A stretch of 64,000 nucleotides of DNA, taken from assembly GCF_040412425.1 (NCBI RefSeq), contig NC_089749.1, positions 19,432,662 through 19,496,661 on the forward strand, given 5' to 3'. Each line of letters opens with the position of its first letter. Positions within the stretch are counted from its first letter, which is position 1. The notes under the pieces were generated by a model. That model had not been told where the DNA came from, did not search any database, and saw nothing but the letters and a program-made list of their open reading frames with translations. The DNA is from Macrobrachium rosenbergii (Eukaryota > Arthropoda > Malacostraca > Decapoda > Palaemonidae). The position numbers and the translations under genes are program-made. Of this stretch, positions 1-13,743 are shown piece by piece.

Positions 1-201
1 TTTTTTTAGTATGCTTCTTTAACCAAATAAAGTTTTTCCATACAACCTGGTTTGCTGAACTACTGAATCGCTCGTCTGTCTCCTATTGTTTTCCGCCGTC
101 TTTTATCGGTCGTATGGGGCTAAACAGCTCGTAAAATAGCAATCTCTCGTCATAAACACAACGCCTTTCTTTGACGAAGGGTGGCCCGGTGTCTTCGCGT
201 T

Positions 202-204
<3 letters not shown>

Positions 205-249
<45 letters not shown>
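205..249. repeat. (CT)n microsatellite
   Basis: Perfect CT dinucleotide tract. The 95-residue open frame across it is a simple-repeat translation and not a gene. Confidence 0.97.
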
Positions 250-253
<4 letters not shown>

Positions 254-721
254 GAGAACGTTGCACCGTAAGTGGCGCGGATGTGTAATAGGTGTCACAT
301 CAAATGCTATTTTAAAAATGGCCAGATTAACGTTAGTTGATCTCTTCTTTTTTTTTATGTATTTTTTTTTTAGTTTTTGTCTTGTACACCTGGTTTCTCT
401 TGCATATTTATTATATTTTTTTTTAACTTTATCTTTTCTTAGTCTGTCGTGTGAATAATTTCAGTTGTACCCTGATTTATATTTTTTGGGCTTATGTCAT
501 TATTGTTATGAACATGAACCAAAATCAAAATTAAAACAGGTGAATATTGCAATACATAATTGATGAACTCTTCAGTTAATCAAAATAGTATTGAACTAAT
601 ATAATTTCTAATATGCTGCCTACGTTTAGTGGATATGCCATAATTAATTGTGTGGAGTTTGGTTTCAGCGCTAATGAGTTCGTGGCTTTTTGTTTACTTC
701 GCAATTCTTGTCCTAAATAAA

Positions 722-723
<2 letters not shown>

Positions 724-789
<66 letters not shown>

Positions 790-870
790 GGAGGTTTATA
801 CAACATGAAACAAAACTGGGAGCCATTGATTGTTACATTTTCATGTCAGTAATTGCCTTTTGAAATTTTC

Positions 871-916
<46 letters not shown>

Positions 917-922
917 CTCTCT
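724..922. repeat. Two (CT)n tracts with unique spacer
   Basis: CT tracts occupy about 724-786 and 873-922 and are separated by roughly 86 bp of unique sequence. No tandem similarity of the spacer to its flanks was seen. Confidence 0.95.
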
Positions 923-1443
<521 letters not shown>

Positions 1444-1859
1444 TGATATTTAATATTGTAATGTTATGGATGACTTTTTATATATCGATCTTTATCATAT
1501 ATAGGGAAAACATGGATGGTAATTTTCATAATAAAATATCAATATGTTAGACTATATTACAAAGCTAATTCTAGTTAAAACTTGATGATATATTTGATGA
1601 AATGTCGAGGCTGTTTTTGATGGTAACGCATTCGATAATTTCTTAATGAAATGTTTTTAATATCCTTATGAAATATATTGTTAATATTTTCCTTCTGTAC
1701 CGATAAATGATTTTGTAATGTTAAACTGATATCTGCTGAGTAGTGCCGATGAAATAAGAAAATTATTGAAGAAGTGTAGACCTTACCGTGACTGTAAGTG
1801 GGTGCTTATCTTTATTGTAACCCTTTTTATTAGTTTTCTGTAAAAAAAAAAAAAAAAAA

Positions 1860-2230
1860 CTATTGCGCCGGCTTTGTCCGTCGGCACTTTTTTCTGTCCG
1901 CACTTTTTCTGTCCGTCCTCAGATCTTAAAAATACTGAGGCTAGAGGGCTTCAAATTGGTATGTTGATAATCCTACCTCCAATCGTGAAACATACTAGAT
2001 TGCAGCCCTCTAGCCTTAGTAGTTTTTATTTGATTTAAGATTAAAGTTAGCCATAATCGTGCTTCTGGTAACGATGTAGGATAGGCCACCACCGGCTCGT
2101 GGTTAAAGTTTCATGGGTCACTGCTCATGCAGAACTATACCGAGACCACCGGAAGATAGGTCTATTTTCGGTGGCCTTGATTATACGATGTACAGAAAAC
2201 TCGATTGCACCGTAGAAACTTCGGCGCATT
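1860..2230. mobile_element. MITE-like non-autonomous element with internal hairpins
   Basis: A compact repeat-like block starting just after an A-run. Its ends carry a short inverted pair, TGCGCCG at 1864-1870 and CGGCGCA at 2222-2228. It contains two internal inverted repeats. ACTGAGGCTAGAGGGCT at 1934-1950 pairs imperfectly with AGCCCTCTAGCCTTAGT at 2004-2020. CCACCG at 2146-2151 pairs with CGGTGG at 2169-2174. There is no coding capacity. The sequence resembles a high-copy element I recall from prawn genomes, but that is memory. It could equally be a SINE-like or foldback repeat, because a target-site duplication could not be confirmed. Confidence 0.6.
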
Positions 2231-2529
2231 TGTTACTTGTTTTTTATTGGAGAAGTTATTGAATTATTTGGGTGGTATGAAACGATTTTGTTTCTTGACA
2301 CTGTGTTTTCTGCGACAGTAATTAGTCACATCAGTATTATGTATTGTCCATGGACGCCTTAGCCCGAGTCGCTTTCATTGCAGTAATAAGATTTGCGAAA
2401 ATATTTTGATCGTGTGCAATTCTCTGCAGATAATTTTAAATAAAGAAATTACAGTGAATGCAGTTCCGTCCATAAATGACGAAACTTTCTTGGAATTATA
2501 ATTAGTAATTCTAAGAAATTACGAGGACG

Positions 2530-3076
<547 letters not shown>

Positions 3077-3179
3077 GTATGAAGCACATAACATTTCTGT
3101 CTTAGAACTCAGTAAGAAAACGGAGCCGAGTAATAAAAGTTGAACCCCAACAAATCGTATTAAAGCCAAAGTTGAACTG

Positions 3180-5329
3180 GACCGGCAATTAAGGCGACTG
3201 TAACGCTTAATAGAGAGGAGGGCTCGGATCCGCTGAAGACATAAAGATAAAGAAATGCACAGAGTCGATAGACGGAGACGGAGAGAGCGTAATAAAAAAA
3301 AAGAAAAAAAAAGTGGATGGCGAGAATAGAGAAAGTTAAAGAGCGAGCAGAAGAAGCATTTTGTTGCGGAATGCTGATCCGATGCAAATGGCGAATGCAG
3401 GAGAGATTATTCGGCTGTAATCGGGTGGGGTTGTTGGACTGGCGGCAATTGGATGGCAGTGAATAACTCTGACCATAGAGATAGGACAGGGTGATAACTG
3501 ATAGGGAGAAATGGAAATGAAAATAAGTGATTGAAGGTCGGGTTAGTTCACAGAGGGTGACAAAAATTAGAGGTTAAGTAAATAAATTGAAGGATACATA
3601 GAGATAGCACAGGATAACTGAAATGTTGACGATGAGGAAACGTGTCACATTAGGGGTGGAGTCATTGGTCAGGTGGTCAAAGGATTTACTTGACAAAAAA
3701 AAAAAAAAAAAAAAAATTAATCGGGGAGAGAACGAAGAACTTGAAGGATGTCATAGATAGGTAGAACAACGAGCGAATTAGATGGAAATTGTGAAGATAA
3801 TGAAACAAAAGCAAACAAGAACACCCAAGGACGCAAACCGCCGCCAAGGCGATCAGTGCAACATCCCATTCCAAAGAATAGGACCTTTATCCAAATCCGG
3901 ATGCCACTTGTTTCCCATATGCGGTAAAACTTTGTTAAAAAAATCCACATTACTTTTTTCGCAATCATCATGACAGACAAACGTACGAACCGAATGAAAA
4001 ACAACTTAAACGGAGGTCAGGGTTGGATGTGCTGTCGTAGGACAAAATATAGATGTACTGTAGATGACTTTGAAAAGATGAAATAACTGACAAATAAATA
4101 AGTAGGGTCACTGGGCTGCTGGGCGAATTTAAATGATACGGTTGTAACCAAAGAATTATGTCTAGGAAGATAAGAAAAAGAGACAAAAATTAAGTGAATG
4201 GAAACTTTCTGCAAAACCTATATGATTATTTCATGATGATGAAGATCGGCTCAGATTATGAGAAATGAAGGTGGAGACTGAATACTATACAAATGAAGGA
4301 TAGGTTTAAAACAACATGACTTTAGAGACTTATGGTAAATCTGAGAATGGACTAAGTAAATAAAGGAAGTTTTTCATCAGCCATAACGAAAGAAAGCAGG
4401 AAAATATTTGAATATTTGACTAATTGACAAATGAGAAGCACAGTGCAGAGGTAAAAGTTAGGAAAAGTTGGATTAGCAAATAATAATACTGGCCATGAAA
4501 TGAAAAGAAAAGTAACGGAAAAGGTTAAGAAAAAAATGTGGTGTGGAATGAATGTTATCACCAAAAAAGGAAATCGAAGTAAGGTGTTATAGCCATCTTG
4601 CAAAACTTGGTAACATTCAGAATAATATCTTTTCAGGCTTTAGATTTGTAGAATTTATGAAGGGATTCAGAAACTAACAAAAGAATTATTGAAAGGTTAG
4701 TGAAGGAAGAAAATTGTGACGTAAACTGAGAAAAAGAAGATTAATTTGTCAGATAAGAGTATTAATAATATATTGAATTTCATAAGTAAATGAATAAAGG
4801 TAATAAAACAATTGATACAAGTAATAGGCAGAATCATGTACATGGCTATTAGCAACGGATTAATAAATCATAATTAGAAAAAATATGTAAACCCTTATAA
4901 AAGATTAGAATGCTGATATTTCCCAGCGTGAAAACGTAAGGCTACTTTCGGTGATCGTGATGTTCAGGTGAAAGGAAATCAAGAAGGAAGTGATATTAAC
5001 CAGGTACACCCAGATACCTCCATCAGGGTATCATGGCTTGTATATCTCCCTGGTATCATTTTCGAGTTTGGTATATATATTCTCTATGAGTCGTCGTTTG
5101 ATACGTCAGATCCCTGTAGATAGAATGGACTGTCATATCCTCAAGCAATAGAGATGTTTGATCTAGGTGTAAAGAAATTAGGAAAATATCCAGTGGATAG
5201 TTAACTTCAAAAGATGGAGTTAAGAGATAGTTGATCAGATAAGGAATAGATATAGTGGAAGAAGGAAAAATAGATAAAGGTAGGAGCAAGTGCAAGGCAG
5301 TTAACGATGGCGCAATCGATGCAGACAGG

Positions 5330-5330
<1 letters not shown>
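3180..5330. other. Purine-biased, gene-free block
   Basis: About 2 kb in which the plus strand is visibly rich in A and G, with many GAAA, GGAA and AGATAG words. Imperfect direct repeats of a motif like CATAGAGATAG-ACAGG occur near 3473 and 3597, with a weaker relative near 3749, which suggests an old degraded tandem array. Minus-strand open frames here are pyrimidine-derived hydrophobic runs without homology I recognise. There is a 22-base A run at 3695-3716. Confidence 0.5.
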
Positions 5331-5332
<2 letters not shown>

Positions 5333-5379
<47 letters not shown>

Positions 5380-5391
5380 CACACACACACT
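5333..5391. repeat. (CT)n-(CA)n microsatellite
   Basis: CT tract to 5376 followed by a short CA tract. Confidence 0.95.
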
Positions 5392-5701
5392 CACAACGAA
5401 ATTGACTTTATAAGGAGTGCTTGTCGGCTCTAATGTCAGATGCTTAAGGCATCGCTAATTGAGAGAACAATTAACATGAATTTGAGTCCGGGGTAATGGA
5501 ATCCGGATTTAGTAGATAAGTTATCCTGAAGATTCTTTTTGACGAAGATTTATATTCCATTTTTTGGAGCTTTGGCTGCGACCTAATGAACCTCGTATCC
5601 ATTTACCTGTCGCTTTTAAGTCTGTCTACAGATAACTAAAATGAGGATACCTTCCTCACAATTTCACCAGTTTCTTTTGTATAATAATGTTATAAGAGTT
5701 A

Positions 5702-5815
<114 letters not shown>

Positions 5816-6294
5816 TAAATATGTCATATATATAAATATATATATATAATATATGTTTATACATGCATATATAATATATATGTATATGCATGCAATCATA
5901 ATGGATATGTAATTAACTTAATCTCTAAATACCCATCTGTGTTTTAATTATAGAGAATCTAACAATTAAGACTTTCATTGTATGTTGACTGTAGTACTTA
6001 CATACACACACATACATAAAAAAATAGATATAGCATGATATACTTCGTATATTCACTCGGAGAGAGGATATGTGGAGAGAGGTCATTACAATAATAATAA
6101 AAAAAAAAGTTCTGAAACGAGAATATTTCTGGAGGTCAGTATGGACGGAAAGAGCCAAAAGTCCGCGTACCTTCTTTTGACAGTTTGAATTATCTAATGA
6201 TCATATTTTGAAGGGATGAATGATGCGGTTATCATCAACCGAAGACCGTTGGGCCATCGAAGGGCCTCGGGAAAGGGAAGGAACTGGAATGAGA

Positions 6295-6297
<3 letters not shown>

Positions 6298-6362
<65 letters not shown>

Positions 6363-6572
6363 GGAGTGATGGAAAGTTAGAAGAACTTGAAAAAGTATTA
6401 AAGGCTTTTATTTTATTCTATTTCTCACTTAACTGTATTTATTTTTTCTTCGATGCCTGATTCTGTTAAAGAGAAAGAAAGAAAGAGGTGTCAAAAGGAC
6501 TTGGAGGATTTTTCTTCAGATTTTCTGAAAATGTTTTACTTCTTATTTCATTTCGACGCTTTTCTTATTCGC

Positions 6573-6631
<59 letters not shown>
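6298..6631. repeat. Two (GA)n tracts
   Basis: GA tracts at 6298-6360 and 6575-6631 with unique sequence between them. The intervening spacer does not look duplicated. Confidence 0.95.
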
Positions 6632-6634
<3 letters not shown>

Positions 6635-6857
6635 GTGTAGAAGTTGATAGTTTTATTTTTTGTATTCTATTGTTTCCATACTTAAAAGTCTTCATCTGTC
6701 GCTTGGTTTATGTAAGTTTCCGGATAATTTTTCTTAATATTTTGTGTGTTTGTGTCCGTGTGTTTGTATGTGCGCACGGACTGCTACTATCTGTATTTAG
6801 ATCGGTACAATTTTGAGGTTTTCAAATAAAAAAAGGAGAACTTGATGTGTACTATTA

Positions 6858-6980
<123 letters not shown>

Positions 6981-7129
6981 AGTTCTTTTCGTTAGCAATA
7001 AATGGAAGAACGAGGATAATTCATATTTTTCTCAAAATATTAAGTATAAGGCTAATTCACTTCTTGGCTGAAGTTGAAACATATAATTCAGCAAGACAAA
7101 TTTCACTTCCCTTTCAAGGTGTTCATATA

Positions 7130-7133
<4 letters not shown>

Positions 7134-7187
<54 letters not shown>
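7134..7187. repeat. (TA)n microsatellite
   Basis: TA tract followed by a short CA and TA remnant to about 7228. Confidence 0.95.
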
Positions 7188-7189
<2 letters not shown>

Positions 7190-7777
7190 GTAAAAACACA
7201 CACATATATATATGTATATATATATATAATAACAGTTTTATTGATATGGTTATAATGTTTCAGGTCAAGGAGTGTACGAAATGTTACCCTCTCCCATCCG
7301 TGGTTGAAGTTCTTGTTTTGATATTTTTTGTAAATATTAGATGTTATATTACCACAGAAACACCTAGGGCCAGTAACCCGCTCTCTCTTTCCACTCGTTA
7401 CATCACACCGAATATTCGTGTGAATCGGAATTTCATTTAGATTTCAAGTACCAAGAAATTTGAATTAAAAATGAGAGAGAATATCAGGTTTTAATACAGT
7501 TTTTAGGTGTTAACGAATATAAGGAAATAACCCAGTGTTGAAGTTCAATTTTTTAAAAGTGAAAAGGTAAAAAAAAAAAATTATCATGATGAGATGTAGT
7601 TTTTGTTTAAGTCGTGAGCAGAGTCGAAAGAGATATCATTTATGCTGAAATGCAGACTTTAAGTATGGAGGAAGCAAAAAAAAAAAAAAAAAAAACCTGA
7701 ATCGTGAACAAAGATTAAAGAAAATATCACTTATACTGACACGTTGTTTCTTTTAAAGCATGACCAAAGCGGAGGAA

Positions 7778-7780
<3 letters not shown>

Positions 7781-7847
<67 letters not shown>
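7781..7847. repeat. (GA)n microsatellite
   Basis: Perfect GA tract. The two minus-strand open frames crossing it are SLSLSL artefacts. Confidence 0.97.
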
Positions 7848-7851
<4 letters not shown>

Positions 7852-8073
7852 TTAATAAGATAAGTAGAAGAGAGATATTTTCCTTCTGGACGGCCGGCAA
7901 CCCTTTTGGCCCTTTTGATGAAAGATGGAACACCCAGATGCCGCATTTTTAAGACGGAATTACGAGGTGGAAAATGATACGGTGTGGTTATCTTCAACGC
8001 GGGATTTCCGATAAGAGAACGAGCTTTTTTTTTCATCAGTTTTTTAAGGGGACCAGAAAAGGAGAGGTGCGTA

Positions 8074-8076
<3 letters not shown>

Positions 8077-8107
<31 letters not shown>

Positions 8108-8160
8108 AACATGAAGACATTTAAGAAAGAAAGCTCTGGAACACACACACACACACACAC
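8077..8160. repeat. (CT)n and (CA)n microsatellites
   Basis: CT at 8077-8104 and CA at 8141-8160, with unique spacer between. Confidence 0.94.
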
Positions 8161-9273
8161 AAAGGAATGACAGGAAATAATATTTAGAAAATTTAAACCT
8201 TTAACCTTTCATCAAACTCTCACTAAGATTTTAAGATGAACCAACGATTTTGCTCATGCAAAGTAAAATTGTTTCGAATGAAGTTTCCCTTTGCTAGTGA
8301 TCTGGGTCATTTGTCATTGGAGGTTTTCGTTTCAGTATTGTATTTTAATGTTAATTTAACTTACCTTTTTATTCCTAGGTAAGTTGTTGTACGCATTCGC
8401 ACCGAACATTGTCACCTCAGCAACGGTATGTAATAATTTTTGCTTATTACTACATAAATTCCTTTCAAATATGTATTGTCCTATCTCCCAGAGGTGTCTT
8501 GATCTCTGGACATTAGTCTTTTGTTTTGTTGTGTAATAGACTTGAGACATAGATCTGTTTCAGTTCCCATTAAATTTCCACTGTTACTTTGTAACTTTTT
8601 TTTTTTTTTTATAAAATGGCCAAACCAGGTAATAATATGAAAATTGACGTAGGTATTGTGTCCAGGTCGTTGCTGTTGCCTGCCCTTAGGGAAGTTTGTT
8701 GTATCTCTCTTTCATGAAGCTTTTCCAACAAGGTTTCTCGTTTTTTGCGTTGCTTTGTATGGTGATTATAGCTATTACTCCTCTTTTCTTATATTTGGTA
8801 CTTACTATTATTTCGCTGTAGCATCTGGCTTGTAGAAAATAGTATTTTTGGTTGTGGCAGGCAAGAAGTTGCCTCCGCTCTCTGGGGCTGCCCGTACGCG
8901 TTAGAATTCTTGGCCTGACAAACACACTGTAGTCATCATATTCGATGTCCACAGTTGTTGCGTCAACAGTTTATGTTCAATCTTTCATTCCATTCACTTC
9001 CAGAATTGCGGAATTCTTTATCTTCCTCTATATTCTTGGATGACTTTGACTGCCTGATTAGAAAACTTGTGTATTATCAGTCAAGACGAGAAGTATATAA
9101 GGTCGGATTTTGAGTCTGGTTATTTAACTGAACTAAACTTCTTAATTGGCTTAGAAGCTGATGGGTTTCTCTTTTTTTTTTTACTCGCTCTCTCTTTCTG
9201 TACATGTATGATTTTGTACGATCTTTTGTGTGCTTCTGAAATGAAGGTAATATAGCATGTTAGACCATGAAAC
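8161..9273. other. Unique gene-free stretch
   Basis: Ordinary mixed-composition DNA. An 88-residue minus-strand open frame at 8686-8952 has normal amino-acid composition but no family I recognise and no visible splice context, so I do not call it a gene. Confidence 0.45.
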
Positions 9274-9305
9274 CACTTCATTTCACTTCACTTCACTTCA
9301 CTTCA
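9274..9305. repeat. (CACTT)n short pentanucleotide repeat
   Basis: About six units of a five-base ACTTC-type repeat, one of them altered. Confidence 0.85.
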
Positions 9306-9329
9306 ATTTAGTTACCTGTCCTCAATCGC

Positions 9330-9610
9330 AATTCCAGCCATCCGTTACTCCCCAAAGTCTCCGCAGAAACGTATTAATTGGTCGTGAGTTTTGGTCAAGT
9401 GCCTTCCAATCGTCCCTGGAAGCTGCAAACGGCCCTCTCACGGAAGCTCCTTCCACCGTGCATTCTGGCCCCTGCGTCGTCCGGAATTAGGGGCCAGAAA
9501 GTACCGGCCTGGCAATCCGGGCTAAAGCCCTTTCGCACTCCCAATAGAGCTAATGAAATGTTTACAAAATTAATTTACCCGGGCCTCAGAGGTTAAGTAA
9601 CTACACCGAG
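9330..9610. promoter_or_regulatory. Complex GC-balanced island, candidate regulatory element
   Basis: A block of complex, non-repeat sequence unlike the low-complexity surroundings. At 9551-9576 it contains a TAATGAAA word, a forkhead-like TGTTTAC (9559-9565) and an AATTAATTT word side by side. It has palindromic GC-rich words such as CCGGCC and CCCGGG. No open frame is convincing. The regulatory call is inference from composition and motifs only. Confidence 0.35.
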
Positions 9611-10594
9611 GGACTCTTGACCCTATCATCAGCAAGTTCCAATATTAAAAGAGAGAGAGGGGGGGAAAAAAAAAAAACTTACGAGTATGAAGATAAATCA
9701 TTCTTGGGGTGTACTGAAAACCAGGAGGGATGGTGAAATTGATGGTGATGAGGGGAAAAGGTTACGAGCAAGGATTACTTTCGATTATAATGATGATGAT
9801 ATGGATGATCTTATGATAACGACACGGACGAATTTACGATGATGAAATTGTATTGGAGGTTACCGAGGAAATATCCGTGAAAGCACCTGTTCATGTAACC
9901 TCGCCATAGAAAGAAACAAAGTATGATGACAGATGCAACATGAACTGAAATATCATGGTAATATGAATGAATCATACTTTTATTTGTGAAACAGGTATCG
10001 AAAGAAAACCATGCTTCTAGAGTCATTCATAAAAACTTGCTCAGTCAAAATTTTCTTGGCGCAAGGATCAGCGGCAAGGAGGGTTCTTCGTGGATATGAA
10101 TGCCTGTTACATACGGCGTAATATTCCATACGAATGAATAAAACGTCATAAACATGTGCAACAACAGAGCTTCGAGTAGCTGCATGCTCTTGGTGTCCAG
10201 AACAGAAACATGTAACTACCAAAATATTTCGAAATTTAGAACGTCTGCGGATATTTATTTATTTATTTGTGGGTTTGCAAACATAAGTGAGTTGCGGATT
10301 TTTTCTTATCAATAAAGGATTAATAATTGCGATAGGTTTAGATTAGCTATAAGTTTTGTGTTTAGTTCAGTGTACTTTGAGGTGCTGTTGTCAGTGTCTT
10401 AAACATTGATATAGATCGAGCTTATACGCCGTGTTAAATTTATATTGTGTACAATAGAGCCAGTAATTAAGCCGGCCTAAAAATAAATCCAGATGGAGTA
10501 ATAAAACCTGATTTGTTGTCAGATGAGTTTTATTTTTAAAAATCTTTGCAAATTCTGGCCTCTAAACTTTGCGTTTTTTTAGTAAACAATGCGT
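9611..10594. other. AT-rich gene-free stretch
   Basis: Mixed AT-rich sequence with ATGATGAT-like words near 9790-9845. No gene, SINE or tRNA motif seen. Confidence 0.5.
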
Positions 10595-10886
10595 TTGAGG
10601 TACAAAGTAAGTATAGCTTAGTTTAACCAGACCACTGAGCTGAATAACAGCTCTCCTAGGGCTGGCCCGATGGATTAGACTTATTTTACGTGGCTAAGAG
10701 CCAATTGGTTACCTAGCAACGGAACCTACAGCGTACTGTGGAATCCGAACCACATTATAACGAGAAATTAATTTCTATCACCAGAAATAAATTCCTCTAA
10801 TTCTTCATTGGCCGGTCGGAGAATCGAACGCGAGCCAAGCAGAGTGCTAGCCGAAAACGATACCAACCCGTCCATTGAGGTACAAA
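10595..10886 (-). mobile_element. SINE-A copy 1, full length with target-site duplication
   Basis: A tRNA-derived SINE in minus orientation: the tRNA-like head is on the right and the tail beginning GTTAAGTATACC-like on the left. The body spans about 10607-10874. It is flanked by a perfect 12-bp direct repeat, TTGAGGTACAAA, at 10595-10606 and 10875-10886, a classic target-site duplication. The head carries a B-box-like GAATCGAACG on the plus strand. Seven other copies or fragments occur in this window. Mobilisation would depend on LINE machinery in trans. Confidence 0.9.
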
Positions 10887-11510
10887 TTGTATTTCCGGTA
10901 TATAAATTAAAATGTAAAATCTTAATTGGAAATCATTGTACTGAGTCGTCAGTGCCTGAAGCAAATTGAGAAAGATCTTAACCAAAGGCACTTTCCCCAT
11001 CCACTCCCTCCCCACCCCACTCCCACACTCCTACCCCCATCACCCTAAATAAAGAAGCAAGATCCTGAACTCTCATCCGTGTCGAGAGCCATATCGAAAT
11101 CAAATCCAGTCCTCCATAGTCCAGTTCTCACTTATTCACAATATTTCATGGAAAAATTCACCAATAGCTCATTTGGAAATCTTTTAGAAAAACGAACAGA
11201 TATGGGCTGGTAAATGGCTTCCGTCAAACTCCGCTGGCGGAGATAATAAGTTTAGAGAACTTATTGGAAAACTGGACAACGTGCTTACTTTTTCAACATT
11301 ATATTGATAGCCTTCATTACATAATCAAACTGTGATGGGAAACCACGCAGTGAAGGTTACTGAATACCGGACTTCAAATTATTTATTAGATAGAAAAAAA
11401 TCCGGAAAATGAGGAGAATGAGAGGTCATTAAAGAATGATTTAATATCTCCTTGGTAGCGTGTTCTGGTCATTACTTCGTGTACGGTACTTAAATCGGCC
11501 TTTGTTTTGA

Positions 11511-11513
<3 letters not shown>
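10887..11513. other. Gene-free unique stretch
   Basis: Mixed sequence with a C-rich patch near 11000-11045. No coding or repeat signal recognised. Confidence 0.5.

Positions 11514-11566
<53 letters not shown>
11514..11566. repeat. (GA)n microsatellite
   Basis: Perfect GA tract. Confidence 0.97.
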
Positions 11567-11569
<3 letters not shown>

Positions 11570-11756
11570 TTAGTAAATCTTTAAATATAAAATAATAATA
11601 AATAAGGATTATGAATCTCGCTTGAATGAAGTGTGTAGCGAAGTAGGTAAAGCTATTATTATTACCCACGATTATTAATTGTTGCGTTGCTCTAGCAGTA
11701 TTTTTTTATATACAAGAATAAAAAGTCTTCTTTTAAACTGAACATAAAAGAATATA

Positions 11757-11758
<2 letters not shown>

Positions 11759-11851
<93 letters not shown>

Positions 11852-11933
11852 TATATATATATATATATTTTTATCTGTTATATATATAATATTAATATAT
11901 ATTATATTTAAATATATATTATATAATGTATAT

Positions 11934-12004
<71 letters not shown>
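11759..12004. repeat. Interrupted (TA)n array
   Basis: TA tracts at 11759-11848 and 11949-12004 joined by imperfect TA/ATT-rich sequence, probably one decayed array. Confidence 0.93.
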
Positions 12005-12006
<2 letters not shown>

Positions 12007-12283
12007 TCATTCATATGCATATCCCCACTAATGTATCTGCGCATTTCTACAAATTAGGAAATCGTGTAAAACAGAACCCAAAACGCCTAATATGGAGCAG
12101 TAGAGTTATTGAGTGTATTTACTCTGGAGCAACTGACTTTTGTGAACCGGGCGATCGCGTTCACTTATTATTTGCTGACCTGTCTCATTCCGAAAGGTCA
12201 GTAGTTTTATGAGATAATGATGGATGAAAGTAATTCCGGTCTTAGGTTGTCATCATTTATATTAATGGCCGAGGCTTTAGATT

Positions 12284-12286
<3 letters not shown>

Positions 12287-12340
<54 letters not shown>

Positions 12341-12341
12341 T

Positions 12342-12374
<33 letters not shown>

Positions 12375-12378
12375 TGTA
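12287..12378. repeat. (CT)n-(CG)n-(TG)n compound microsatellite
   Basis: CT tract to about 12338 is followed by an alternating TG, CG, TG run to about 12378. The central CG repeat is intact. Alternating purine-pyrimidine sequence of this type can adopt Z-DNA. Confidence 0.93.
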
Positions 12379-12551
12379 CGTGTTTAACCTGAGTTTATAT
12401 GTACATGGTAAAACCAAAACTAATATGCAGAAAGAGCGCCCCAGACAGTGTACTTATTTCTCATTATAATTATTCTTTTCTTTAATACACTAACACTTTG
12501 CACTGAAACGACGTATACACACGTAAAGTATGTGTATGTATATATATTATA

Positions 12552-12865
<314 letters not shown>

Positions 12866-13243
12866 GAAAATATTTACTATTCGATGTAATACGCTGACAT
12901 TCCTTTAAATAAATCATTTAATTATAACCAATGCCATTACTCGTGAGTCTTCGGCCCCTAGCTGCAACTCCTTTCATTCCCTTTACTGTAACTGAGTTCA
13001 TATTCTCTTTCTTCCATCTTGCTATCCACCCTTTCCTGACAGATGTTCCATAATGCAACTGCGAGGTTTTCCTCCTGTTACACCTTGCAAACCTTCCTGC
13101 TCTTTTATTTCCCTTTCAGCGCTGATTGACCTCATAGGTCCCATCGCCTGGCCTTTGGCATAAATCCTATATATACTCCATTCCACCCCATTACTCGTAA
13201 GTAAATCACTAGAGATTTCATCAGTACAGTTTTTTCTCTTTTT

Positions 13244-13544
13244 ACCACTTGTGGTAGTTCCTCATTGGAAGGGTGGGTTCCGTTCCCAGCTAGCACTCTG
13301 CTGGCCGCGAGTTCGAATCTCCGACCGGCCAGTGAAGAATAAGAGGATTTTATTTCTGGTGACAGAAATTCATTTCTCGCTATAATGTGGTTCGGATTCC
13401 ACAATAAGCCGTAGGTCCCGTTGCTAGGTAACCAATTGGTTCTTAGCCACGTAAAATAAATCTAATCCTTCGGGACAGCCCTAGGAGAGCTGTTAATCAG
13501 CTCAGTGGTCTGGTTAAACTAAGGTATACTTAACCACTTGTGGT
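13244..13544 (+). mobile_element. SINE-A copy 2, full length with target-site duplication
   Basis: Plus-strand copy with body 13256-13532. The tRNA-like head includes GTTCGAATCTCC at 13311-13322 as B-box. The tail ends in AAGGTATACTTA. It is bracketed by a perfect 12-bp direct repeat, ACCACTTGTGGT, at 13244-13255 and 13533-13544. The duplicated target is itself palindromic. Confidence 0.9.
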
Positions 13545-13615
13545 CCCCTCTCTCTTTACGCTGATGAGCAGGTTCTTTGGTATCATGTGTAAGCTTATTT
13601 TTGAATGATAGAAGT

Positions 13616-13740
13616 AAAGTATACTTTAGTTTAACCAGACCACTGAACTGATTAACAGCTCTCCTAGAGAGGGCTGGCCAGAAGGATTAGATTTATTTTA
13701 CGTGGCTAAGAACCAATTGGTTACCTAGCAAGGGACCTAC
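13616..13740 (-). mobile_element. SINE-A copy 3, 5'-truncated
   Basis: Only the tail half of SINE-A is present, in minus orientation, ending abruptly after GGGACCTAC where copy 4 begins three bases later. It carries a small GAGA insertion inside the otherwise conserved CTCCTAGGGCTGG block. 5' truncation is typical of target-primed insertion. Confidence 0.88.
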
Positions 13741-13743
13741 AAA

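Noticed and set aside
8686..8952. 88-residue minus-strand open frame as a gene
   Set aside because: Composition is protein-like, but I recognise no family, there is no clear splice or promoter context, and chance frames of this size are expected in 64 kb.
13291..13322. Functional tRNA gene in SINE-A heads
   Set aside because: The head recurs in full or partial SINE copies with target-site duplications, and the cloverleaf is not maintained.
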